Below, in pieces: positions 23,587 through 35,279 of a stretch of DNA of 64,000 nucleotides (its first letter is position 1; every line of letters begins with the position of its first letter). The stretch comes from Bactrocera neohumeralis (Eukaryota; Arthropoda; Insecta; Diptera; Tephritidae): contig NC_065920.1 of the NCBI RefSeq assembly GCF_024586455.1, positions 49,435,824 through 49,499,823 on the forward strand, written 5' to 3'. A program made the position numbers and the translations under genes. The notes under the pieces were generated by a model. That model saw only the letters and a program-made list of their open reading frames with translations. It ran no database searches and had not been told where the DNA came from.

Positions 23587-26500
23587 TTCAATTTATCCTT
23601 CATAGAAAATAGTCTTAGTCCCGACAGTATGAATAAATTTTATTCAGTAGATTGATCTTGATCTATTTCTCCTTAGACTGTACGATATACCTATATATAT
23701 ATATAAATATAAAGGTTTAAAATATGAGCAGCGAGAGCTATACTGTTCGAATTTCGTTGTGTGCGCTGTAAAACTTACAGAAAATTCGATATAGAGAAGT
23801 TAAAGTTTATTGCATATTTGGAATTGAAGTAAGTCATAGGTCAAAAGTGCTGGATGCGATAATCTCGAACCAAAGATGATGAGAATACATCGGGAGAGTG
23901 GATTAATAAAGAGAGCGAAACAAAGTAGTGAGACTTAATTGGCGAATGGATAGGATAAAAGTACTTGAGCTCTTAACCAAACTCATGTTGGAAACTTTTT
24001 CTAAAACTTTAAAATTTTTAGGTTTTAAGATTCAAGATATTGTTTTTTGAATTGAAAGAATCCTACTTACTAGAACTTCATTGAAAGAGCAAATCAGAGA
24101 CAGCAGTATTTCATTACAAGGCGTTATTAATAACCGAATAGCAATCGAATAGCCTCTGATAGCTTAATGCATATGAAAGTCAATAAAACTGAAGAAGGTT
24201 AAATATGCCAAAACTTCCAAAAATAGAGGAAACAGAGGTATTTTGTGTATTTTATGGATAATTTAGAAAATGTTATTAGACTTTGATATCACAATTTTAA
24301 GATTGGTCAAACTATCAACTATTGTATGAGAATATGATGAAAAAGGTTTTCAAATTAAAGTTTTAAATGTTTGTGAATTGCGACTGTCGAATATACATTA
24401 GTAAATAATAAATTTTAAACCATATGAGTCTGACGCCTAATATTATTTGAAAAAAAGCTTAATTATGTAAGATTACAGAACTAAGAATCCTTAGAAGCAA
24501 CCGAAAAGACTTACTTGGGCGAAAAATTGATATTTTTGGAAAATAAACCATCTATGTTAAAAGGTACCGAGGAGAAAAAGTGAGAGAAAGGTCTAATCCG
24601 ACAGTGAAAGAATCAATAGAAAAACACTTGCTATTTCGAATAGAACTAACAAAAGTTAGCAATACATATCTCTTATCTTAATGACTTTGCTTAGTTAATG
24701 TACTAGTCATGAAGAAAAATATTTCTTTGAAGGGAAATTAAATGAATTTGTGTACTTAAAAATAGAGGAAAGTCGGTTGCTGTGCGTTTAAAATTATCAG
24801 TATGTCGCTCATACGCCATGGCGTGCATATTAAATGCATAATTTATGCAGAATCTAATAAATTATATTTATACAATAAATTAAATTTATTTATTCACTTA
24901 TTCATTTATTCATTTATCAAGACTCAACCACAAACTATTTATTTTTAATTTTTATGATTATTAATAATTTTTTTTTTAATTCTCTATTAAATTATTATTA
25001 TTTGCATATAATAAATCTTAATTAAATTTCCTGCTGCCAACACGTGACAATTGCCCTTTTTCTTATCAAAAGTTTACATCAAATTTAAATTTTCAAATAA
25101 TTACACAAAATCAAGCAGCTGTCACTATCGACAGGTAGTTTGTTAAAAACTCAATAAACAGCAAAACACAGATGCGCACATAAACAATATGTTCATTGTT
25201 ATAATAATAATAATAATAAACAAACAAATGATGTGTGTGTCAGTTGCCTGTCATATGGAAATGTCAAATGGTCAAGCATTTGCTGGCATCAATGAAAATG
25301 AGTTGAAGGTTAAACGCGGCGCCAGTTGGGTGCTGGCATTGAAAAAGCCCGTGGAAATTGCAAAACCAAAAAATATATGCATTTATTTCAATATATTTCG
25401 TGTTGTAAACCAAAACCACAGCGTAAAAATCTGACAGCGCGAAAAAATTGCTGCGCTGCGGTCGAAAAACGGCCACCATAACATTCTGCTGTGTTGTAAT
25501 AACAACCATCAAGGCGGAAAAAGTAGAATAAATATTGCCTTAAATATTTAATAAAAGTACAGTGAGTCAAACAAGTGTTGGGCTCTTAGTTGGAGCGCTG
25601 AATTGATCAATTTGGTTCATTTTTGTGTCGATTTTTATATGGTTTTTTGAGTTGGTTTATTGACACATAAAAGCAATATAGTCCAGTATCTAATTAAAGA
25701 GTGTTTTAAGTTACTGACCAGTGATGGATGGCGAGTTAAATGCTTAGTCAATATAACCGTTATCTTTTTCTTGGTTTTTGATTTTTGAGAAGTTGTTCTA
25801 TAAATTTCCACAGAAGGTTTGGGAGCTCTTTACGAAGTTCTAGGTGATCTTAAATTTAATTTTGTTGATAAAATACTTGACTACCAGTATATAAATATAT
25901 AAAAAAATGTTCAAACTCCATCAAACATATTGCACATACATACAAGTACATGTGACTGTAAATCATATGAGTATTTGATACTGAAAATGCGTTTTTAATG
26001 CGAAAAAAATTAAAGAGATTTACATGAAGCTTTCGAATACTTACTATACTGCTTAGTGGCACCATTTTCAAATAATGAAACTAAGCTTTGTTTATTATTA
26101 TATATTTTAGCCTCAGTGGCATTTATGAAAATTTGCATTTTTTGAACTAAAGTTTGAAGAAAACTAAGGGCTTGTACGCCAAATTTATGTTTGATTATTT
26201 GAAAAATAATAAATTTAAGTAAAATAAAATGAAAAGGTTTTACTTCAAAAAATTGATATATCTGTACATTGGAAATTTAAAGAAATTTTAAAAGATAAAT
26301 GCGTCATAAACAACAACGTGTGGAGGATTAAATATTTTTTTGTGCTGTTTGGAAGTTTATCTGACTTAGGCTATGGTGAAAAAAATGTTCTTATGATTTA
26401 GAAAATGTTTACTGAATTGTCAGAACAAGTTTAAAAATTTCGAAAATAAAGAAAGACTCAAGTTTTTAAAACCTTCTCTTTTAAGACTTCCAAATAACGA

Positions 26501-26618
26501 AAATTGCTAGACACTACAAAAGGTTCGGCTTGTCCATGATCTTCTAGAATATCAAATTTTTGCTTCCATGAACAGCTCAAAGTCAACGTTACTGATGCAA
26601 TCTGGTGATTTATTTATA
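23587..26618. other. AT-rich non-coding stretch
   Basis: An (ATA)n microsatellite lies at 25201-25219. The segment 25225-25510 is richer in GC, with overlapping frames on both strands (81 and 82 codons). None carries a recognisable domain, so I do not call a gene. Confidence 0.4.
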
Positions 26619-26696
26619 TACAAGGTCCGTCGCAAAAGAAACAGGACTGTTAAAACAACAAAAAATTAATATTTTTCAAAAGTTATATTTTTTTAT

Positions 26697-27152
26697 TCAG
26701 TAGTTTCCTTGTGCTTCGATACAGCGTTTAGCCCGGTCAATTAGCATTTTAAATGAGTGTTTAAGGTCATTTTTCCGAATGCTCTTGAGAATATCGGTCG
26801 TCGCCTTTTGGATAGCTGAAATGTCCTGAAACCAGTGTCCTTTCATGGGCAAATGAAGTTTTCCAAATTGGTAAAAATCACAGGGTGCCAGATCAGGTGA
26901 GTAGGGTGAGTGATTAATGGTTAATATGGAGTTTTTTGACAAAAAATCAGTGACAAACGTCGACCGATGACACGGTGCATTATCGTGCAACAGGCGCCAG
27001 GACCCTGCCTCACGGTATTGTGGTCGAGCACGACGAATGCGTGACAAAAGACGCTTCATAACACCAAAGTTAAGCACAGCATTAATCGTTTGGCCAGGTG
27101 GGACGAACTCTCGATGTACAATACCCTCGGAATCGTAAAAACAAATCAGCAT
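26697..27152 (-). pseudogene. Mariner transposase C-terminal catalytic part (151 codons, open)
   Basis: The open frame starts MLICFYDSEGIVHREFVPPG. It contains LLHDNAPCHRS (second catalytic Asp) and, 34 residues further, YSPDLAPCDF with the third Asp of the DD34D triad. It ends KRCIEAQGNY. There is no internal stop, so this half is well preserved. The first Asp motif (usually TGDES/TW) and everything between the linker and KSKIKTM are deleted, so no active enzyme can be made. The true coding frame enters from further upstream on the minus strand (QKSKIKTM), so the Met is internal. Its closest relative here is 43981-44181 (HLPMKG and CIEAKGDY shared). Confidence 0.93.
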
Positions 27153-27224
27153 TGTCTTTATTTTTGACTTCTGAAGACGACCGACTTCTGAACGTCACAA
27201 AGGTCCTCACGACCTGCTTGGAAT

Positions 27225-27366
27225 CGCTTAAACCACCCATGCACATTACTACGGGGTAGGCACTGATCACCATAAACTTTTTCATCATTTGAAATGTTTC
27301 AGTAAACGTTTTCCCAAGTGTAAAACAAAATTTAATATTTGCTCTTTGTTCAAAATGCATTTTACG
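27225..27366 (-). pseudogene. Mariner transposase N-terminal HTH relic
   Basis: On the minus strand, MHFEQRANIKFCFTLGKTFT continues to ETFQMMKKFMVISAYPVVM. After a frameshift the expected sequence would be VYGD-CLPRS-VHGWF, the end of the first helix-turn-helix that binds the inverted ends. A frameshift after MKK disrupts it. Just downstream the deletion joins this part to the catalytic domain. Confidence 0.82.
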
Positions 27367-27553
27367 ACCGATGACCAAAAGCTGCTGTCACTTTTTGATC
27401 GATAACATCGATTGTAGTTATCCAATTGTCTTAAATTTTTTACGAAATGTCAACAAGAGATCAAAATTTTTATTTCATATACCCACCAATAGGTGGCGCC
27501 ACCAGAAACAGTTATATTTAAAAAGTTCTGTTTCTTTGGCGACAGACCTTGTA

Positions 27554-28558
27554 TATCTATATAGATCTATAGTTTTACCTCACTAACTTCATTAAAATTC
27601 ATAAAGTCAATATGTGCGTTGTAAGCATAAATGAGGATATTCATAGATATCTTTACTCAGGACCGGTCTTGAAGTCTTTTTTCGTAACATAGAGAAAACC
27701 AAGAGGATTTTGAGTTATATGAAAGTTCTGAAGAAAAGCTGCGTATAAGATTTCGTCAGTTCGTTTTTTAATATCTTAAATATGGTTTACTAAAAACAAA
27801 CCAATGTTGTTTCATCTGCTTGAGAAAAAGAACTGAATTTTTTCTTGGCAATTGTAGGTATTTCATCAAAATTTTAGAACTATGCCTATGGGAGGCTGGA
27901 GCAAAACTTTTCACAAAGACAAAAGGTTCTTCCAACATAAAGTTAACGATGGGAAAATTAGACTAACCGTAAGAAGTGAAATCAGATAAATATTAAGCAG
28001 TTTTCATTACAGTGGGGCTGTATTGTGTCGGAAGTCGGAACAAAAAGTAACTGGTTATGTGGTGTGGTTGCAGTCTTGTATAAGCATATAGAATTTTGGG
28101 AAATGCAAAATTGTAAACGATTGAGTCACTCATTATATAATCATCTTATTGTTCACCTGTTGGGGACACGTTGTCTGTAAATTATAGTTTTGCTGTTAAT
28201 AATGATTATGTCGATCTATGAAGGCTCCATTATTTGCGCTTACTTCTCGTGGTACATTTTTATAAAACATTCTGCTTTTTCACGTTTATCTTCTAGCTTA
28301 CCGGAAATCATTGAGTCTTATAAATGAAGAAAAACTCTATTTACTAGCGAGACCTTAGATCTTCTCCTTGGCGACTGTCTTAAATATATGTAGTATAATC
28401 TTTGCTATTTAATTGCTGAAGTTTGAACTCAAACTCCTCAAACTAAGATCCAGTGCAAAGAAACATATAATTTTTCCATTAAATTAAAAACTATATTGAA
28501 CATACTATAGTTGGAATTTGATTTAGTTCAAACGTGCATCGTTTTGTATAATAAGCTT
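27554..28558. other. No supported feature
   Basis: AT-rich sequence without a recognisable gene or element. Confidence 0.4.
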
Positions 28559-28559
28559 C

Positions 28560-29278
28560 ATTTAAATGGTTCTGAACTACTTGTATTTTGCTAAGTTGGT
28601 AGGACCATCCCTAATTACTATGCCAAATATGAGCGTGAAGAAAGTGGTGCTTAAAAATCGTCAGACATGTGTTAGAGGGATGGTAAGATATATTTTGTAT
28701 ATAAAACGTGTTCTTGCTAAAGTCAATCCTATAAAAATGAACTTTTTTCAAAAAGAGTATCGTAAACAGTTCTCTTGGACATGCTTGATCGTGCGAATTC
28801 CGATCCCACATTCATGGATAACATTTTAACTGTTGATTAGACAGGGGTTGACATGAAAATAGGTCAACAATCATCGGAATAGAGGGAAAAAGACGAGCCG
28901 AAACCAAAAAAACCACTCCAAAGCCGCTCAAAAATCAAGGTTATACTCATAGTTAGTTGACCGAATTAAAAGCCAAAAACGCAATGCATACCATCTATAA
29001 ACCACCGTATTCACCAGATTTGGATCCATGTGATTTTCTCTTGTTCCCCAAACTGAAATTGATGCTCAGTCAGTCAATTAGTCGATCGAAGACACAAACA
29101 AAATTTGCTGAAGGAGCTAATGGGCATCCCAAAAAGTGGCTATGAAAAGAAAATGCAACTGGAAAAATCGTTGGCATATATGTACTAAATCTTGTGGGGA
29201 TTACTTTGAATGTGACAAAATAAATATTAATGAATAATTAAATATTTTGCGCTTTATTTACAATTTCCGGTTACACAA
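28560..29278 (+). mobile_element. Mariner relic, sister of the 8.4-kb copy
   Basis: The 5' part shares TTTGCTAAGTTGGTAGGACCA with 8470-8490. It then encodes VLAKVNPIKMNFFQKEYRKQ (near 28710-28770) and DEPKPKKP-QSRSKIKVI (near 28892-28945), the charged stretch after the first catalytic Asp in this lineage. The sequence then jumps by deletion to LTELKAKNAMHTIYKPPYSP (28957-29015), DLDPCDFLLFPKLKL, NWKNRW and GDYFE near 29160-29225. The right end reads TTTACAATTTCCGGTTACACAA, matching the 8.4-kb element's right end with a gap. The left inverted repeat is not recognisable. The second catalytic motif (HDNAP) is in the deleted segment. Confidence 0.82.
28957..29145 (+). pseudogene. Mariner transposase C-terminal fragment
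   Basis: Sixty-two open codons include PPYSPDLDPCDFLLFPKLKL, which holds the third catalytic Asp. A frameshift near SRSKTQTKFAEGA breaks the C-terminus. The later motifs NWKNRW and GDYFE lie in other frames up to about 29225. Confidence 0.8.
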
Positions 29279-29730
29279 TGTATGACGTATTTTGCCGATG
29301 TTAATTTTGATGCTGATACAATACTGAGTCACGCGACTACAAAACAGTCCGATGATATAGTTGAATATAGCATCGATTAGAAAAATATTGTATTCCTTTC
29401 ACTAGACCTTTCTGAGTTGATAAAGTTTGTAGGACCTTTCACTCCTCTCTCCTCTTTACAGTAATCTCTTGACACTCGGAAGCGGAAAAAATTCGCACGA
29501 AGACTTAAGTAGTACATAATACTATGAGCAAAATATACTAGGAGTTTTAAATTTAATTTCGTGCGAAAACATATTCTTGGAAGTGTTTTTTTCTTAGTTG
29601 ATATGACTGTGAGTGATATCTATGCCAAAATCTCGTAAAAATAATCATTAGTGTTTAGTACACGTTTGTCTTTCTATAGTACATAAAGTGCATTCGGCGA
29701 TTTTTACGATAAGAGAAATTATTCAACAAA
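29279..29730. other. No supported feature
   Basis: AT-rich sequence between two mariner relics. ACAAAACAGTCCGATG near 29340 faintly recalls the dispersed repeat landmark but is too short to call. Confidence 0.35.
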
Positions 29731-29734
29731 AAAG

Positions 29735-30268
29735 TTGCATTCAATTCAGAATGTTAGAAAAGCCCTTCGCTTTTGATTGATACAAATTATTCATATAGGG
29801 TCGAGAACGCGTTGACGATGAACCACGTCCTGGACGGCCAATATCATCAACCGATGATCAACACGTCAATAGAAAAAAGGAATTTGTGCTTGCGAATAAC
29901 AGTCAGAGATCTTACTAGCATCGTTGGAATATCGGCAGGATTAGTGAAAACCATTTTGAAAGATATTTTAGACCTAAGAACAGGGAAAGTACGATCGATT
30001 CCAAAATCACTAAATATTTTCGGAAAACAGCGTCGGGTTAACGGCTGTGAAAAATGCTTTCCGACTACCAGGATGTCACGGAAGTATTATTACTGACGAT
30101 TAGTCTTGAATATATGCTTAATATCCGGAGACAGATGATCAATCCGCCGAATATCGTGGCGAGGTGAGCCGAAGCCTAAAAACCCACGTCAAAGCAGGTC
30201 AAATATCAATGCTATGTGGACACTTTTCTTCGATAATCTAGGTGTGGTGCGCTCCAAATTCCTTACGA
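29735..30268 (+). mobile_element. Mariner relic (second lineage), central fragment
   Basis: Frames on + give GRE-RVDDEPRPGRPISSTDD (near 29800-29860), then NSQR, TVRDLTSIVGISAGLVKTIL (second HTH, near 29898-29958), KSLNIFGKQRRV, and IITDD with stops in the first catalytic region near 30085. GEPKPKNPRQSRS and FFDNLGVVRSKFL follow to about 30268. The same family occurs at 39185-39975. Both ends and the second and third Asp motifs are missing. Several frameshifts and stops make it inactive. Confidence 0.83.
29773..30096 (+). pseudogene. Mariner transposase HTH/linker relic
   Basis: The 107-codon frame is real transposase only from ITVRDLTSIVGISAGLVKTI through SLNIFGKQRRV and CEKC. Its first ~45 codons are out of frame with the GRERVDDEPRPGRP linker. 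This corresponds to the second helix-turn-helix and the start of the catalytic domain of a mariner. Confidence 0.78.
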
Positions 30269-30269
30269 T

Positions 30270-33200
30270 TTGAATTTATCTTGGAGTTGTATGTGCCACT
30301 TTAGAAGGAGCCTTGGGGAAATCTAATGATATATTTTGAAGGATTTTTTTAATACAAAAATATATTGACACCATTGGCTAGAGACTTCTAATTCTTTCTT
30401 CAGTTTATTGAGCTTTCAACTATTTATAGTGCGGTTACACCCACATCGGTGTAAAATCGTGTATATTTTTAATGCTATTATCCCTGATATAAACTCAGTC
30501 CACTGTGATCCGTGTCTACATGCGCATAAATTAATTTGTATGGTCACTTTTTGTCGTACTGTAATATATTTGTGTATCTATCTATATAAATTTCAACAGA
30601 GTTGACGAAAAAAAAAATTGTTGACTAAATATGAAATGAAAAACATGAGGAAATGACATAACTGACAGTTATACATTTTGCATTAAAAAAAGTGTGCAAT
30701 TAAATACTTGCGAGAATGTAGAATATGCAAAAAACTACAATTAACAAAAAGTAAATATATAAAAATGTAAAGAAAAAAGTAAAATATACAAATAAATATT
30801 TATTTCAGGCGGTTTTTTGCGCTGCCCACCGAAGTTGCATTGTTAACCAATTTTATTGTCGTCCTTGATGTACTTTTTCGCCGCTATTGCGCACACATTT
30901 TATCTTCTTGCCATTGTTGGTACCGTTAACCCACCAATTTTAATATCAATTTAAATAAATAATTTAATTACTTTCGCTGCGGATGCAAATGTCGCCAGCA
31001 AATGTTACTATTACATGCTGTTTTTTGCCGGTAACGGTTTTTATGTATCGCTACACACATACACACATATTTGCATATAGCTGAGTTTTTTTTCTCACAC
31101 GTTGCACTTGCAACTTTTGCTGTTATCATGCACCAAAAAGTGCTCGCAGGGGAAGCGCGTTGGCGCCGCTCTCGCCCACTGCAACCATGGACTACCCTGT
31201 GTTAACGTGTGTGTGCGCGTGTGTGAGTTTTTTGTTTATCAAAATGTGCTACAACTTCTCGCATTGCAACAAGTACACTTTAATGCAACATTGTTGTAGA
31301 GAAGGTAGTAAAAAAGCAAAAAAAAAAACTAGCAATTCATACAAAGCGCTCCGCATACGCAATGCAGGATGCCGCTGCGGATGCTGACACGGAAGGATGC
31401 TGACGGAATGGCACAAGTAGTGACGACGGCGCAGTGCAGTGTGTGGCAACTGCAGTTATAATGCCAAATGTAGGCGTATGTGGTGTGTGTGGGTCTATGA
31501 ATGTTTGTAATTTTTGTCTGCCAGCTGTACTAAAATGTGATAACTTCTGGTTGACTAGTGACGTTTGAACCATTTGGGAAGTAGTAATCAAAAAAGGTTT
31601 TAAGATTAGTAAGAAAATATGCTTATTGGTTTCTAAAAAAATATTCCTGAACTCAACTAATACTTAAAGGTATTTGGAATTTAAAAATTATTTTGTTGCG
31701 AGATATTTTTTCAAATTTTTGTCTGTGTTGGTCAAGACCCTAACTAGTACACCTGATGTATCGAATGAGTTCAGTCTAGTTTTACATTGAACATATAATA
31801 ATATTTCTTTATGGCTTATGGCTGACTATATATATAAATATAAATCAAAATTTTTTAAAGTCGGAAGAGAAATATATTTATTGGTATCTAACAGTACTAA
31901 ATTCAACGATTTCTAAAATGGCGTTTAGATTAAATACATATGTATATTCAATTCTTAAGCAATATTTTTTAACATTTCTTGCAGTTCTGAACTGTTTTAT
32001 GTCAACTAAGACATTTCAGTATACCAGATATTTGATGATTGGGTTCAACTAGTTTAGTTCAAACTAGTTAGTTCAGTTTGGGATTCATATTAATATTATA
32101 ACCAAAGAACTCCCTTCAAAAGCTTCTGAAAGAATTAAAATATGAATAAAGAATGTAAAAATATTGGAAACACATTTTTTCATAAATTAAATATATATAT
32201 TTTTAAGTTTTAGTGGAAATAAAATATGTTTAAAAAACATTATGAAAAAATAAATATTCAAAACTCAACTTAAAACAAATAATTTTTTAAAAATGTTATG
32301 AAATTAAAAAAAAAGAATTTTTAAATTTTATAAAAAAAAATTTTAAAATTTATTTTTATAATAAAAAATTTTATTTTATAAAAAAAATCTTTTTCTTTTA
32401 ATTTTATAAAAAAAATAATTTTTAAAATTTCGCCAAAGAAAAGTTAAAAAAAAATTTTATATAAAAAATATGTTTTTCAAATTTTAACAAAGAAAAATTA
32501 TGGAAAATTTAACGAAACTATAAAAAGTATTTTTAAAAATTTTTCAAAAGCTTTTTCTCATACATTTTTCGAATATTTTTTATCACTGAAACATATTAAA
32601 AATACTAGTTGATTGCGTTTTTACCAAAAACAATGTTTGTCTTTATTACTAGGAATTATGGAAACAAAATAAATATTTTTACATGTACCTAGAGACTGAG
32701 TGGTAATAAGGTTTGGACTAATTTGAAACTAATACATTTTAATCTGACTGCCTATGTATTACTTTTCGAATTCAAATTATATAATAAATTGTCGAATACT
32801 GGCTTTATCATCTCCGACTCATTATCATTATGTATTTCTACAATATCAAAAATTTTAATGCTTTAAAGGCAGAGTTTAAGATTTCGGATTAAAGTTTGAG
32901 ATTCTATTAACTGAAAAGCGGAAATTTTTAATGATGCAATATGTTTTTTTTAATATATTTGTAGACATCCATATTAAAAATCAACTCAACAGAAGTTAAA
33001 TATATTTTTTGCAAAATTTATCTATATTTTACTTATTGATAAAATAATTTTGTAACTAGTTTTTTCAGAACTACTTTTGTAACTAGTGTTTTCCAGACTG
33101 GTTTTTGACATATTTTGAAATTTATTATATATCTAATAAACAATCATTTAATACCAGGTAACGTTTAAGAAGTGATATTGGTCTGCTGGAAACGACATAA

Positions 33201-33548
33201 TTTTTCAGAACTATGCTGTTTGAGTACACTTAAAAAATTTCCTAAATCAATTTTTTTTTGTTTCAACAATATTTTTTGATTACTTTTAAAAGAATATTAA
33301 ATTTTTATTTTGCTTACAACCATGTTGTTTTATTACACTTTAAAAAGTAATTTTTACAACAATTTTTTTTTTGAAAACTTTGCTGCCTAAAATGTGTTTG
33401 CTTGCTGAATTTGTTCCAACATTTTCATGCTTTCTTAAACATTACTTAATTTTTAATCTGAAACTAATTTTGAACTAGTATATTATGGGTAAAATCTATT
33501 TCTTAATGGAAGCTGCCGGATCGAAAACCTTTGCATTAAAAAAGATAA
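30270..33548. other. Non-coding stretch; AT-rich with a GC-richer patch
   Basis: 31080-31560 is GC-richer, with small overlapping frames on both strands but no recognisable domain; it could include an untranslated exon or promoter, which I cannot show. 32160-32560 is extremely AT-rich with alternating A and T runs (TTTTATAAAAAAAATTTT type). No transposon protein is seen. Confidence 0.4.
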
Positions 33549-33549
33549 A

Positions 33550-34314
33550 ACAAGAAAAAGCGTTAACTCCGGCTGCACCGCAACTAATATACCCTTCACA
33601 GGTGCATTTATTTTAGTAACTATGCGTTCAGTTTGTATGGCAGCTATATGCTATAGTAAGCCGATCTAAACAATTTCTTCGGAGATTACATTGTTGTCTG
33701 AGAAAATAGTCTATATCAAATTTCGTAAAGATAGCACGTCAAATGCAAAAGTTTTCCATACAAGCCCTTGATTCCTATCGTTCGGTTTGTATGGCAGCTA
33801 CATATATGCTATAGTAATCCGATCTGAACAATTTCTTCCGATATTACATTATTTCTATGAACAAAAACTCATACCAAATTTCCTGAGGATATATCGTCAA
33901 ATGAGGAAGTTTCCCTTGAAAGCCGATCTGAACAATTTCTTCGGAGATTACATAGTTGCCTTAGAAAATAATCCATATCAAATTTCGTGAATATATCTTG
34001 TCAAATGCAAAAGTTTTCCATACAAGAACTTGATTCCGATCGTTCAGTTTGTATGGCAGCTATATGTTATAGTGGTCCGATATCGGCCGTTCCGACAAAT
34101 GAGCAGCTTCTTAAAGAGAAAATGAAGTTTGCAAATTTTCAAAATGATATCTTAAAAACTGGGGGACTAGTTCGTATATATACAGACGGACATGGCTAAA
34201 TCGGCTCAACTCAACATACCGATCATTTATATATACACGTTATAGGGTCTCCGACGCTTCCTTCTGGGTGTTACAAACTTCGTGACAAACTTAGTATACC
34301 CTGTTCAGGGTATA
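33550..34314 (+). mobile_element. Dispersed Helentron/DINE-like repeat with internal tandem units, most complete copy
   Basis: The 5' part is GTTAACTCCGGCTGCACCG then AATATACCCTTCACAGG (33561-33602). Tandem units follow, each with GTTYRGTTTGTATGGCAGCT, CCGATCTGAACAATTTCTTC, AAATTTCGT-AAGATA and GTTTTCCATACAAG. They start at 33626 and 33780, a partial one near 33920, and 34042. The 3' part holds GGTCCGATATCGG, ACTAGTTCG, ACAGACGGACATGG and CTTCTGGGTGTTACAAACTT. It ends in a palindrome, TATACCCTG-TT-CAGGGTATA (34295-34314). Internal tandem units with a 3' hairpin are known from DINE/Helentron-type non-autonomous elements; the assignment here is inference from architecture. No protein is encoded. 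Other copies are at 8063-9560, 23225-23586 and 61308-61422. Confidence 0.8.
34295..34314. repeat. 20-bp terminal palindrome of the dispersed repeat
   Basis: Nine-base perfect arms TATACCCTG and CAGGGTATA surround a TT loop, at the 3' end of the element. Degraded forms are seen at about 23565-23580 and 61405-61422. Confidence 0.9.
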
Positions 34315-34315
34315 A

Positions 34316-35275
34316 AAATAACCATACCAGGCTTAATCACAGTCCTGAACAATTTTCTGAGTTCGTTAAACGACTTTAATATACATACTATAGAATACAG
34401 TAAATAATTTTCTCTAATTTTCCTACTGGGTACGCATTCATATTCATGTGCATCTGTTTCTCTAGTTAGTTGTGTTGTTATTCGCTAGTGACAAATTCTT
34501 GCACAATTTCCCGTGCAACACAGTAGCCCTGTGGCGCTGCATAATTCTTCTTTTTCTCATTTTGTTCCACTTACTCATATGCGCTTCGTGTTGCGACATA
34601 ATTTTTTTATCACCTCTGGTTGAAGTAAAATAGCTTTAGAGTTTCGGTGTGTGGAGAAGTTGTAAAATTCGTGTAAAAAATAGTAAAACTGTTGTTTGTT
34701 GTGTTGTTAGGCAAAATGATGTCTCATGGGAATATTTTATGGATTTTAAAATGGCTCATAAATAGTTTTTTCGAGCTTTTAATGCTCGTAAATAACGAGC
34801 GCACCGCAATGGTGAAATTATGTTGCCATAGAATCGATTCAAATGAAGAGATCTATGAGTGGGTAGAGATGATGAATTTTGGTTCTTAAAGGGTTAAACT
34901 AAGAGGAGATTCTAAAGTGTATGAAATTTGATTTTCTGTGTGGGAAAAATTAATTCTTTAAGGAAATTCTTTCGAGAACTCTTGCGTATTTTGTTGGAAT
35001 ATGTAAGATTTTGGCCCAACCTAAGGAGATTGACTAAAAATATCTTTTATTTTAATAACATAATTCTCCCAATAATTTAGCACCTGGCGGAAAAAAGTGT
35101 CTTTATTCAAAACTTCATACAAAATATGGTCGAAATATTCTTTTAAGTTTGTCAACTGTGAAGTGATTTTGAAATGGCTGCAGATTTAAAACTTGCGTTC
35201 ATTTTTGTCACCCTGTATTATATTAAGTGCTGTATTTTTTTCCAAAAAAGAAAACCAAAATCGATATTGAGAATT
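34316..35275. other. No supported feature
   Basis: Mixed AT-rich sequence. A 65-codon frame at 34692-34889 has no recognisable motif. GTCACCCTGTAT near 35208 recalls a transposon terminus but has no partner that I can find. Confidence 0.35.
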
Positions 35276-35279
35276 CAGC

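Larger units (their letters stand above)
26621..27551 (-). mobile_element. Complete-ended, internally deleted mariner element
   Basis: Inverted ends start CAAGGTCCGTCGCAAAAGAA at 26621 and, on the complement from 27551, CAAGGTCTGTCGCCAAAGAA; 25 of the first 28 bases match. TA borders both ends (26619-26620, 27552-27553). The 931-bp element is about 350 bp shorter than a typical ~1.3-kb mariner. Coding runs on the minus strand. The first helix-turn-helix (FEQRANIKFCFTLGKTFTET) is at about 27255-27360, and the catalytic C-terminus is at 26697-27152. The missing part lies between the two and covers the second HTH and the first catalytic Asp. The well-preserved ends suggest it could once have been mobilised in trans. 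Confidence 0.95.

Noticed and set aside
25189..25434. 81-codon frame in a GC-richer patch
   Set aside because: It starts in an ATA microsatellite (poly-Ile), has no known domain, and overlaps frames on the other strand.
35160..35225. GTCACCCTGTAT as a transposon end
   Set aside because: No inverted partner or target duplication was found nearby.
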